From the NCBI GenBank assembly GCA_040255215.1, contig JBDZUM010000024.1, forward strand, positions 1 to 39,014: a stretch of DNA of 39,014 nt. The letters are read 5' to 3'. The position numbers were made by a program, and so were the translations under genes. Positions 16,467-24,062 of this stretch are shown piece by piece. The notes below the pieces were generated by a model that did not search any database, was not told where the DNA came from, and was given only the letters and a program-made list of their open reading frames with translations. Origin of the DNA: JAQSWP01 sp040255215. Its GTDB lineage: Bacteria; Pseudomonadota; Alphaproteobacteria; Reyranellales; JAQSWP01. Position 1 is the first letter of the stretch, and each line of letters starts with the position of its first letter.

Positions 16467-17801
16467 ATGAGCAGCACCCATGTTTTCCACCGCAACCCGC
16501 GCCAGAGCTATCCGCTGGCCGTTGCCGGCGACGGTCCCTACATCATCGACAATGCCGGCAAGCGCTATCTCGACGCCTCCGGCGGCGCGGCAGTGTCCTG
16601 CCTTGGCCATTCCGACCGGACCGTGACCGACGCGATCAGGGAACAGCTCGAGAAGCTGCCTTTCGCCCATACCTCCTTCTTCACCAACGAACCGATGGAG
16701 GCGCTGGCCGACCGGCTCATCGCCGACGCCCCTGCCGGCATGGACAAGGTCTATTTCCTCTCCGGCGGATCGGAAGCGATCGAGGCGGCTCTCAAGCTGG
16801 CGCGCCAGTATTTCGTCGAGACCGGCCAGAAGGAACGGCGCCATATCATCGCCCGTCGGCAGAGCTACCATGGCAACACGCTGGGGGCGCTCGCCGTCGG
16901 TGGCAACGAATGGCGACGGGCGCAGTTCGCGCCGCTGCTGATCGAAGTCAGCCACATCGCGCCGTGCTACGCCTATCGCGGCCAGCGCGAGGGCGAGGCG
17001 GTGGAAGCCTATGGCAGGCGCATGGCCGACGAGCTGGAGGCGGAGATCCTGCGGCTGGGCGCCGACAAGGTCATCGCCTTCATCGCCGAGCCGGTGGTCG
17101 GCGCCACGCTGGGGTCGGTTACCGCGGCGCCAGGCTATTTCCGGCGCATTCGCGAAATCTGCGACCGCCACGGCGTGCTGCTGATTCTCGATGAGGTCAT
17201 GTGCGGCATGGGCCGCACCGGCACGCTCTATGCCTGCGAACAGGAAGGCGTCGTTCCCGACATCGTCTGCATCGCCAAGGGGCTCGGCGCGGGCTACCAG
17301 CCGATCGGCGCCATGCTGACCAGCGCGAAGATCTACGACGCCGTGGTGGCGGGTTCCGGCTTTTTCCAGCACGGCCACACCTATCTCGGACATGCCGCGG
17401 CCTGTGCCGGGGCGCTGGCGGTGCAGAATGCGATCCGCGAACGCAAGCTGCTCGAACGCGTGAAGTCGCTCGGCAAAGGGCTCGAGGAGCGTCTGCGGGC
17501 GCGTTTCGGCAATCACGCTCACGTCGGCGACATTCGCGGCCGCGGCCTGTTCTGGTCGATCGAGCTTGTGCGCGACCGGCTGACCAAGGAGCCGTTCGAT
17601 CCGGGGCTGAAGCTCAATGCGCGCATCAAGGCGCTGGCGATGGGCGAGGGGCTGATGTGCTACCCGATGGGTGGCACCATCGACGGCGTTCGCGGCGATC
17701 ATGTTCTGCTGGCGCCGCCCTTCATTCTCGACGAGGCGCAACTCGACGAACTGGTCGACAAGCTGAGCCGCGCCGTCGACGCAGGACTTGCCGGCGTCTG
17801 A
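16467..17801 (+). CDS. Class III PLP-dependent aminotransferase
   Basis: The 444-residue protein is a fold-type I, class III aminotransferase (the omega-amino-acid/GABA group). Seen are YIIDNAGKRYLDASGGAAVSCLGH at the start, YFLSGGSEAIEAALKLARQY (phosphate-binding loop), ARRQSYHGNTLGALAVGG, LLILDEVMCGMGRTGTLYACEQ with the PLP-ring Asp, and IAKGLGAGYQPIGAML with the Schiff-base Lys. The family transfers a terminal amine to pyruvate or 2-oxoglutarate. The exact donor is unknown. The ATG at 16467 follows a 170-base divergent gap from the FAD oxidoreductase. The 3' end faces dadA, with 17 bases between the stops. Together with its neighbours it suggests degradation of an amino compound. Confidence 0.92.
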   Translation: MSSTHVFHRNPRQSYPLAVAGDGPYIIDNAGKRYLDASGGAAVSCLGHSDRTVTDAIREQLEKLPFAHTSFFTNEPMEALADRLIADAPAGMDKVYFLSGGSEAIEAALKLARQYFVETGQKERRHIIARRQSYHGNTLGALAVGGNEWRRAQFAPLLIEVSHIAPCYAYRGQREGEAVEAYGRRMADELEAEILRLGADKVIAFIAEPVVGATLGSVTAAPGYFRRIREICDRHGVLLILDEVMCGMGRTGTLYACEQEGVVPDIVCIAKGLGAGYQPIGAMLTSAKIYDAVVAGSGFFQHGHTYLGHAAACAGALAVQNAIRERKLLERVKSLGKGLEERLRARFGNHAHVGDIRGRGLFWSIELVRDRLTKEPFDPGLKLNARIKALAMGEGLMCYPMGGTIDGVRGDHVLLAPPFILDEAQLDELVDKLSRAVDAGLAGV

Positions 17802-17818
17802 GAAGGCTGCTGTCGGGT

Positions 17819-19078
17819 TCACGACCGCCCCAGCGAGAAATCGTCCATCGGGACCGGCGCACGCTTGCCGCCTATATGGGCGGCAAGCGCCATGGCCGAA
17901 CCGAAGGCGAGGGTGAAACCCAGCGCGCCGTGGCCGACATTCAGATGCAGGTTGTCGATGCCGCTTGCGCCCAGTATCGGCCGGCCGCTAGGTGTCGCCG
18001 GGCGCATGCCTGTCCATGGCCGCAGTTCGCCAGACCAGTCGGCGGCGCCGGGGAAGGTTTCCCTGGCTTGGCGCGAAAGCTGCCGTATCCGGTCGGAAGA
18101 CAGGACACGGCTGGTGCCGACGATGTCCGCCATGCCGGCGATCCGCATCTGGGAGCCGAGCCGGGCGTAAACGATCTTGTTGGCGTAGTCGGTGATGCTG
18201 GCGGCCGGCGCTGCCGTTGCGTCCGCGACATCCACGGTCAGGCTGTAGCCCTTGATGGGGTAGATCGGCAGATCGACGCCGACCTGGCCGGCCAAAGCGC
18301 GGCTTTCGTAACCGCCTGCCAGCACGAAGGCATCCGCCTCGATGGGGCCGGCGGCGGTTTCGAGGGCCGTCAGCCTGTTGCCATCGCGGCGCAGCTTCTC
18401 GACCCGGGTGCCGAAGCGGAAATCGACGGCCGCGTTGCCTTGCGACAGCAAACGCTGAAGGCCGCGGCACAGCTTGACCGGATCGGCTGCCGCATCGTCG
18501 GCCGTGAAGATGCCGCCGACGATACGGTTGGCGATGTTCTGCAACGCCGGTTCATGCGCGATGCAGGCGGCGATGTCGAACACTTCCTGATGGCAGCCCA
18601 GACCGGCCTGCAGGTCGACCTGGGATCTGGCTGCCGCGAAGCTTTCGGCCGTCGAATAGACGACCAGCTTACCCGACTCGCGCCAGTCGAAGTCGAGGGC
18701 GCCGACATCGTCGGCAGCGCGCACCGTGTCGCGGCTGAGGAATGCCAGGCGCAGCAGAGCCTGGGTGGTGCGCCGCGCGGCGGTGGCGTTGCAGGCGGCC
18801 AGAAACCTGATGCCCCAGCGGTATTGATGCCAATCGAGCGTCGGGCGGAAGCGCACTGGCGCGTCGGCGCTGAACAGCAGATGCGGCAGGTCGCGCCAGA
18901 TCGACGGACCGGCGAGCGGCGCGACATAGGAATAGCTGAGCTGGGCGCCGTTGCCGTGACTGGCGCCGGCCGCCGGTTCGCTGGCGGCATCGATTACTGT
19001 GACGCGATGCCCATCGCGGGCCAGCGCCCAGGCGGTCGTCATGCCGACGACGCCGGCGCCGATGACTGCTACGTGCAT
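17819..19078 (-). CDS. dadA: D-amino acid dehydrogenase, DadA-like
   Basis: The 419-residue flavoprotein starts with MHVAVIGAGVVGMTTAWALA (FAD Rossmann motif) and VTVIDAASEPAAGASHGNGAQLSYSYVAPLA, a segment very characteristic of DadA small subunit-type enzymes. Later come DWHQYRWGIRFLAACN, PIKGYSLTVD, IVYARLGSQMRIAG and GRPILGASGIDNLHLNVGHGALGFT. It oxidises D-amino acids to 2-keto acids plus ammonia at the inner membrane, feeding electrons to the quinone pool. AAGAGGAC lies just upstream of the ATG at 19078. The gene is divergent from lysR, and a palindrome, ATAAC-N5-GTTAT, lies in the 127-base gap, so LysR control is likely. Confidence 0.9.
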   Translation of the reverse strand: MHVAVIGAGVVGMTTAWALARDGHRVTVIDAASEPAAGASHGNGAQLSYSYVAPLAGPSIWRDLPHLLFSADAPVRFRPTLDWHQYRWGIRFLAACNATAARRTTQALLRLAFLSRDTVRAADDVGALDFDWRESGKLVVYSTAESFAAARSQVDLQAGLGCHQEVFDIAACIAHEPALQNIANRIVGGIFTADDAAADPVKLCRGLQRLLSQGNAAVDFRFGTRVEKLRRDGNRLTALETAAGPIEADAFVLAGGYESRALAGQVGVDLPIYPIKGYSLTVDVADATAAPAASITDYANKIVYARLGSQMRIAGMADIVGTSRVLSSDRIRQLSRQARETFPGAADWSGELRPWTGMRPATPSGRPILGASGIDNLHLNVGHGALGFTLAFGSAMALAAHIGGKRAPVPMDDFSLGRS

Positions 19079-19146
19079 GGCCTGTCCTCTTGCCGCCAGA
19101 CTAGCGGCCGGCTCCCGTCGCGCCACTGCCGATGCGCGGGCAGGGG

Positions 19147-19161
19147 ATAACCTGACGTTAT
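19147..19161. promoter_or_regulatory. Probable LysR operator (ATAAC-N5-GTTAT) between dadA and lysR
   Basis: The perfect 5-base arms fit the LysR T-N11-A rule (T at 19148, A at 19160). The site lies 69 bases from the dadA ATG and 45 bases from the lysR ATG. The same palindrome recurs at 20150-20164 on the other side of lysR. Confidence 0.6.
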
Positions 19162-19205
19162 GGCCCGAGGGTGCATTTGCGACGCCGAGCCGGTAGGCTT
19201 GCGCC

Positions 19206-20105
19206 ATGCAGTTGCGCCATCTCGAGGTCTTCCACGCCATCATGCTGAGCGGCTCGATCACCGCCGCCGCTCGTCTGCTCAATGTCTCGCAACCCGCGGC
19301 GACGCGCCTGCTCTTGCGCGCCGAGGACCAGCTCGGCTATCGCCTGTTCGATCGCGTAAAGGGCCGGCTGGTGCCGACGCGCGAAGGCCAGCTCCTGCAT
19401 GCCGAGAGCGAAAAGCTGATCGGCGGACTGGAGAACTTCCGTCGCCTGGCGCGCAATCTTTCCGCCACCGATAACGGACAGATCCGCATCGCTGCGGCGC
19501 CGGCGCTCTGTCTGCAACTGGTTCCCGATGCCGTGGCGCGGTTCATGGAGAAGCATCCTGCGGCGCGTTTCGAGGTGGAGACGCGGCAATACGGCGATCT
19601 GCTGCGCGCGTTGCTGACCCAGGAAGTCGATCTCGGGCTCGGTTTCGACGTCGCTCCGCATCCGGCGCTGGAGCTGACCGTGCTGGCCGAAGGCCGGTTC
19701 TACGGAATATTTCCCGCCACCCAGTCGCGCAGCCAGAATTCCGCCGTCAGGCTGCAGCGCTTCGCCCGCGGCAAGTTCATCGGTCTGCGCAGCGACGATC
19801 CGCTCGGTCTCGCCTTTTCGGCCACCATTGCTCTGGGCGGCGGCGGGCTCGATCCGGTTGTGGAAGTGAAGACCAACCAGGTCGCTCTGGCGCTGGTGGC
19901 GCGCGGCCTCGGTTCGGCGATCGTGGATCAGTACACGGCGGCGGCGCGCGATCCGGCGACGGTTTCGGTGCGGCCGCTGGCCCAGTCCGTGCCGTTCAAG
20001 GTGCACCTGGTGCGGCCGCGCTTTGGGGCGCAGTCGATGCTGCATCGCGACTTCGCTGCCGCCCTCACGCGCAGTGAAAAATCCATCGCAGCCTCGCTTC
20101 CCTGA
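19206..20105 (+). CDS. LysR-family transcriptional regulator
   Basis: The 299-residue protein has the LysR winged helix-turn-helix at residues 1-60 (LRHLEVFHAIMLSGSITAAARLLNVSQPAATRLL, then LGYRLFDR) and a periplasmic-binding-fold effector domain from about residue 90 (GQIRIAAAPALCLQLVPDAVARF; VDLGLGFDV; KTNQVALALVARGLGSAIVDQYTA). It probably senses the substrate of the neighbouring genes. It is divergent from dadA and lies upstream of the TAXI binding-protein gene in the same direction. Matching palindromes sit on both sides, so it may control both units as well as itself. The NocR/OccR-like group of LysR proteins, which act on amino-acid derivatives, looks closest by eye, but this is only an impression. 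Confidence 0.93.
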   Translation: MQLRHLEVFHAIMLSGSITAAARLLNVSQPAATRLLLRAEDQLGYRLFDRVKGRLVPTREGQLLHAESEKLIGGLENFRRLARNLSATDNGQIRIAAAPALCLQLVPDAVARFMEKHPAARFEVETRQYGDLLRALLTQEVDLGLGFDVAPHPALELTVLAEGRFYGIFPATQSRSQNSAVRLQRFARGKFIGLRSDDPLGLAFSATIALGGGGLDPVVEVKTNQVALALVARGLGSAIVDQYTAAARDPATVSVRPLAQSVPFKVHLVRPRFGAQSMLHRDFAAALTRSEKSIAASLP

Positions 20106-20147
20106 CCAGTACCCAAGGTTCGCGCAACGTCATTGCGGCTGGCGTCG

Positions 20148-20166
20148 CCATAACGCAATGTTATGG
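20148..20166. promoter_or_regulatory. Second probable LysR operator (CCATAAC-N5-GTTATGG) upstream of the TAXI gene
   Basis: Perfect 7-base arms CCATAAC/GTTATGG surround 5 bases. The core ATAAC-N5-GTTAT at 20150-20164 is identical in design to the dadA/lysR site. The element lies about 113 bases upstream of the TAXI ATG, in the lysR-TAXI gap, and upstream of a weak TATGAG box at 20209-20214. Confidence 0.65.
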
Positions 20167-20278
20167 TCCGCGGCTGGTTCTGCATTTCGGCCTGCGGGTT
20201 TTTTCGGCTATGAGTCGGGAAGCGGACGCGGCCGCCTGTCGCGGTTCCAGCGCCACACTCTGCAGAGGGAGGTTTGCA

Positions 20279-21247
20279 ATGAATCTGAGAATCGGTCTGG
20301 CCTTTGGCGGCCTGCTTGCCGCCGCGGTCGCGCTGCCGGCGCCCGGCTTCGCGCAGCAGAAATTCATCACCATCGGCACTGGCGGCGTCACCGGCGTGTA
20401 CTACGCCGTCGGCGGCGCGATCTGCCGGCTGATGAACAAGGATCGCAAGGCGCACGGCATTCGCTGCTCGGTCGAATCGACCGGCGGCTCGGTGTTCAAC
20501 GTCAACACCATCAAGGCCGGCGAGCTCGATTTCGGCATGGCCCAGTCGGACGTGCAGTACAACGCCACCAAGGGCGTGGCCCAGTTCAAGGACGGCGCCT
20601 TCTCCGACCTGCGCGCGGTGTTCTCGGTGCATCCCGAGCCCTTCACCGTCGTCGCCCGCAAGGAAGCCGGCGTCAAGAAGTTCGAGGACCTCAAGGGCAA
20701 GCGCATGAATGTCGGCAATCCCGGCTCCGGCACGCGCGCCTCGATGGACGAACTGCTCGATGCCATGGGCTGGAAGCTCAGCGACTTCTCGCTGGCCTCC
20801 GAGCTGAAGGCCGACGAGCACGGCCCGGCGCTGTGCGACAACAAGATCGACGCGTTCTTCTACGCCGTCGGCCATCCCTCGGCGAACATCCAGGACCCGA
20901 TCACCGCCTGCGGCGCCCAGCTCGTGCCGCTGACCGGTGCTGCCGTGGACAAGCTGGTCAAGGATCGGCCGTATTACGCCAAGGTCAACATCCCGGGCGG
21001 CCTCTATGCCGGCAATCCGAACCCGACGCCGACCTATGGCGTGCTGGCGACGATGGTGACTTCGGCCAAGGTCCCCGAAGAGACGGTCTATCAGCTGGTC
21101 AAGGCGGTGTTCGAGAACTTCGAGGAGTTCAAGAAGCTGCACCCGGCCTTCGCCGCGCTCGAGCCCAAGGACATGGTGAAGAACGGCATTTCGGCGCCGC
21201 TCCATCCGGGTGCCGCCAAGTACTACAAGGAAAAGGGCTGGATGTAG
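20279..21247 (+). CDS. TAXI-family TRAP solute-binding protein
   Basis: The 322-residue protein has a signal peptide (MNLRIGLAFGG...PGFAQ, cleavage near residue 26) and the TAXI-family start FITIGTGGVTGVYYAVGGAICRLMNK. Further family marks are STGGSVFNVNTIKAGELDFGMAQSD, LKGKRMNVGNPGSGTRASMDELL and the C-terminal lobe with YGVLATMVTSAKVPEETVY. TAXI proteins bind carboxylated or amino substrates such as glutamate in the periplasm for a fused TRAP permease. AGGGAGG is 6 bases upstream of the ATG. A hairpin and then the fused permease follow, so the pair is one transport operon. The upstream LysR palindrome and the neighbouring dadA point to an amino compound as substrate, which is inference. Confidence 0.93.
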   Translation: MNLRIGLAFGGLLAAAVALPAPGFAQQKFITIGTGGVTGVYYAVGGAICRLMNKDRKAHGIRCSVESTGGSVFNVNTIKAGELDFGMAQSDVQYNATKGVAQFKDGAFSDLRAVFSVHPEPFTVVARKEAGVKKFEDLKGKRMNVGNPGSGTRASMDELLDAMGWKLSDFSLASELKADEHGPALCDNKIDAFFYAVGHPSANIQDPITACGAQLVPLTGAAVDKLVKDRPYYAKVNIPGGLYAGNPNPTPTYGVLATMVTSAKVPEETVYQLVKAVFENFEEFKKLHPAFAALEPKDMVKNGISAPLHPGAAKYYKEKGWM

Positions 21248-21262
21248 TCCAGCAATAGCGAG

Positions 21263-21288
21263 CGGCCGGGGGGTAATGCCTCCGGCCG
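21263..21288 (+). terminator. Intercistronic hairpin between the TAXI and permease genes
   Basis: The arms CGGCCGGGGG (21263-21272) and CCTCCGGCCG (21279-21288) pair with one G-T wobble around a 6-base loop, then TTTCC follows. It is probably a partial terminator or mRNA stabiliser, leading to more binding protein than permease. Confidence 0.65.
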
Positions 21289-21336
21289 TTTCCGTCAGGT
21301 GATGGTGGGGAGCGAGAGCAAGCGGGAGGGGAACGC

Positions 21337-23928
21337 ATGGCCCAGGACACGGCGGCCGCCAAGGTCGATCTCGAGGCTCTCGTCGCCGAATCCGACACCG
21401 GCGGTCGCAAGCCGGGCGGCATTCCGGCCATGCTGCTGTTCGCCGTGCCGCTGTTGTGGTCGCTGTTTCAGCTCTGGTACGCCTCGCCGCTGCCGTTCCT
21501 GTTCGGCATTTTCATCCTCAACGACACCGAAGCGCGCTCCATTCATCTGGCCTTCGCGCTGTTTCTGACCTTTACCGCCTATCCCGCCTTCAAACGCTCG
21601 CCGCGCGATCGCATTCCGCTGCTCGATTGGGCTTTCGCGCTAGTCGGCGCTTTCTGCGGCGGCTACCTGTTCCTGTTCTATCGCGAACTGGCCAATCGTC
21701 CGGGCCTGCCGACCACGTTCGATCTGGTGGTCTCGGTGGCTGGGCTCGTGCTGCTGTTCGAGGCCGGACGCCGTGCCCTGGGTCCGGCGCTGAGCGCCAT
21801 CGGCATCGTGTTCGTTCTCTATATCTTCGCCGGTCCGTATTTGCCCGAAATGGTGTCGCACAAGGGCGCCTCGATCAGCCGCGCCATGTCGCAGCTCTGG
21901 CTGACGACGGAAGGCGTTTTCGGCGTGGCGCTGGGCGTGTCGACCAGTCTGGTCTTTCTCTTCGTGCTGTTCGGCTCGCTGCTCGATCGGGCGGGTGCCG
22001 GCAACTACTTCATCCAGCTCGCCTTCGCCGGGCTTGGGCATCTGCGCGGCGGGCCGGCCAAGGCGGCGGTCGTCGCCTCCGGCCTGACCGGCGTCATCTC
22101 CGGCTCGTCGATCGCCAACGTGGTCACGACCGGCACCTTCACCATCCCGCTGATGAAGCGCGTCGGCTATTCGGCGGTCAAGGCGGGCGCCATCGAGACG
22201 TCGTCGAGCGTCAACGGCCAGATCATGCCGCCGGTGATGGGCGCGGCGGCCTTCCTGATCGCCGAGTATGTCGGCATTTCCTACACGCAGGTCGTCAAGC
22301 ACGCCTTCGTGCCGGCGATCATCGTCTACGTATCGCTGTTCTATCTCGTGCATATCGAGGCGCTGCGCACCGGCCTCGAAGGGCTGGAGAAGATCAGGCG
22401 CACGTCGCGCGCGATGGCGGGGCTGCGCTTCATGATGACGTTGTGCGGTTTCGTGGCGCTGAGCGGCATCGTCTATTTCGGCGTCGGCTGGACGCGCGAC
22501 GTATTCGGCGATCTGGCATTGCCTATCCTGCTGGCGCTTCTGGTCGCCGCCTATGTCGGGCTGATCTTCTATCGCGCCCGCTACGACGATCTGGAGATGG
22601 ACGATCCCAGCGCACCGCGTCTTGTGCTGCCCGAGTTCGGTCTGGTGGCCCGTACCGGCCTGCACTATCTGCTGCCGGTGTTCCTGCTGATCTGGTGCCT
22701 GATGATCGAAATGCTGTCGCCCTCGCTGTCGGCGTTCTGGGCGACGACGTTCCTGGTCTTCATTGTCCTGACCCAAAGGCCGCTGACGGCGTTGTTCCGC
22801 GGCCAGGCCATCGGCGCGCAAATCACCGTCGGCATGATCGATCTGGTGCAGGGGCTGGTCGCCGGCGCGCGCAACATGGTGGGCGTCGGCATTGCGACCG
22901 CCGCCGCCGGCATCATCGTCGGCACCGTCACGCTGACGGGCGTCGGTCTGATCCTCACCGAGCTGGTAGATTTCCTGTCGGCCGGCAACATCATCCTGAT
23001 GCTGCTGCTGACGGCGGTGATCTGCATCGTGCTCGGCATGGGCATGCCGACGACGGCCAGCTACGTCATCGTCGCAACCTTGATGGCTCCGGTCATCGTC
23101 GAGCTGGCGTCGCAGAACGATCTCGCCGTGCCGCTGATCGCGGTCCATCTCTTCGTCTTCTATTTCGGCCTGATGGCGGACGTGACGCCGCCGGTCGGCC
23201 TCGCATCCTACGCCGCTGCCGCCATTTCGGGCGCCGATCCGGTGCGCACCGGCGTGCAGGCTTTCACCTACAACATCCGCACCTGCCTGCTGCCGTTCAT
23301 CTTCATCTTCAACAATGAGCTCATTCTCATCGGTCTTGAGAATTTCGCGCACGGCGCGATCGTCATCGGCGCGGCGCTGATCGCCATGCTGGTGTTCGTC
23401 GCCGCCACCCAGCAATGGTTCATCGTCAGGAGCCGGCTGTGGGAGTCCGCCGTCCTGCTGCTGGTCGCCTTCACGCTGTTCAGGCCGGGATTCTGGATGG
23501 ACATGATCCAGCCGCCTTTCGAGGCGCTGCCGGGCAAGGAAGTGTTCCGGATCGTCGAGCAGGCCAAGCCGGGAGAGTTCGTCCGCTTGCGGGTCAAGGG
23601 CGAGACGTTGCGCGGCGACGAAGTCGAGAAGGTCGTCAAGCTGCGTATCGGCGCGCCGGGGACGGCCGAATTGCGGCTGAAGCAGCTTGGCGTCACCCTG
23701 GAAGAGGAGGAGGGCAAGATCGTCGTGTTCGACGTGCAGTTCCGCAGCGAGGCCGCCAAGCTCGGGCTCGACCTCGATTACGAAGTGACTGCCGTCGAAG
23801 TGCCGTCGGACCGGCTGCCGCGGCAGATCCTGTTCCTGCCGGCGCTGGCGCTGCTTGGGCTGGTAACGCTTGTGCAGCTTCGCCGCCGACGCGCCACGGC
23901 GGCCCCGCAGCCGGCCGCCGCAAAATAG
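21337..23928 (+). CDS. Fused TRAP transporter permease (4TM/12TM) with C-terminal DUF3394 domain
   Basis: The 863-residue protein joins the small and large TRAP permeases in one chain, as is usual for TAXI systems. A cytoplasmic N-terminus (residues 1-28) is followed by the first helices, then LRGGPAKAAVVASGLTGVISGSSIANVVTTGTFTIPLMKRVGY and INGQIMPPVMGAAAFLIAE-like (VNGQIMPPVMGAAAFLIAEY), then in the second repeat GMGMPTTASYVIVATLMAPV and DVTPPVGLASYAAAAISGADP. After the last DctM helix, residues about 700-850 form a soluble domain (PGKEVFRIVEQAKPGEFVRLRVKG) bounded by a final helix, corresponding to DUF3394. GGGAGGGG precedes the ATG at 21337. Confidence 0.94.
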   Translation: MAQDTAAAKVDLEALVAESDTGGRKPGGIPAMLLFAVPLLWSLFQLWYASPLPFLFGIFILNDTEARSIHLAFALFLTFTAYPAFKRSPRDRIPLLDWAFALVGAFCGGYLFLFYRELANRPGLPTTFDLVVSVAGLVLLFEAGRRALGPALSAIGIVFVLYIFAGPYLPEMVSHKGASISRAMSQLWLTTEGVFGVALGVSTSLVFLFVLFGSLLDRAGAGNYFIQLAFAGLGHLRGGPAKAAVVASGLTGVISGSSIANVVTTGTFTIPLMKRVGYSAVKAGAIETSSSVNGQIMPPVMGAAAFLIAEYVGISYTQVVKHAFVPAIIVYVSLFYLVHIEALRTGLEGLEKIRRTSRAMAGLRFMMTLCGFVALSGIVYFGVGWTRDVFGDLALPILLALLVAAYVGLIFYRARYDDLEMDDPSAPRLVLPEFGLVARTGLHYLLPVFLLIWCLMIEMLSPSLSAFWATTFLVFIVLTQRPLTALFRGQAIGAQITVGMIDLVQGLVAGARNMVGVGIATAAAGIIVGTVTLTGVGLILTELVDFLSAGNIILMLLLTAVICIVLGMGMPTTASYVIVATLMAPVIVELASQNDLAVPLIAVHLFVFYFGLMADVTPPVGLASYAAAAISGADPVRTGVQAFTYNIRTCLLPFIFIFNNELILIGLENFAHGAIVIGAALIAMLVFVAATQQWFIVRSRLWESAVLLLVAFTLFRPGFWMDMIQPPFEALPGKEVFRIVEQAKPGEFVRLRVKGETLRGDEVEKVVKLRIGAPGTAELRLKQLGVTLEEEEGKIVVFDVQFRSEAAKLGLDLDYEVTAVEVPSDRLPRQILFLPALALLGLVTLVQLRRRRATAAPQPAAAK

Positions 23929-24062
23929 GTCACTTTTCGGCCCTATTTTCCGCCCAGATTCGCCCCCACGCGCGGGGATGGCGGGGCCGGTCGTGCGTAA
24001 TACCTGAAAGGGGGAATTCCCTGTTCACCTAAGCCGGCCGCGCGAGGAGTAGAACAATCCGC

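Noticed and set aside
16287..17822. A 511-codon open frame antisense to the class III aminotransferase
   Set aside because: Composition is shadow-like, and it overlaps completely a gene with an intact PLP site and motifs.
21640..23415. A 591-codon open frame antisense to the fused TRAP permease
   Set aside because: It is an Asp/Gln/His/Arg-rich product typical of reading the reverse strand of a GC-rich membrane-protein gene. It has no domain, and the sense-strand TRAP permease is unambiguous.
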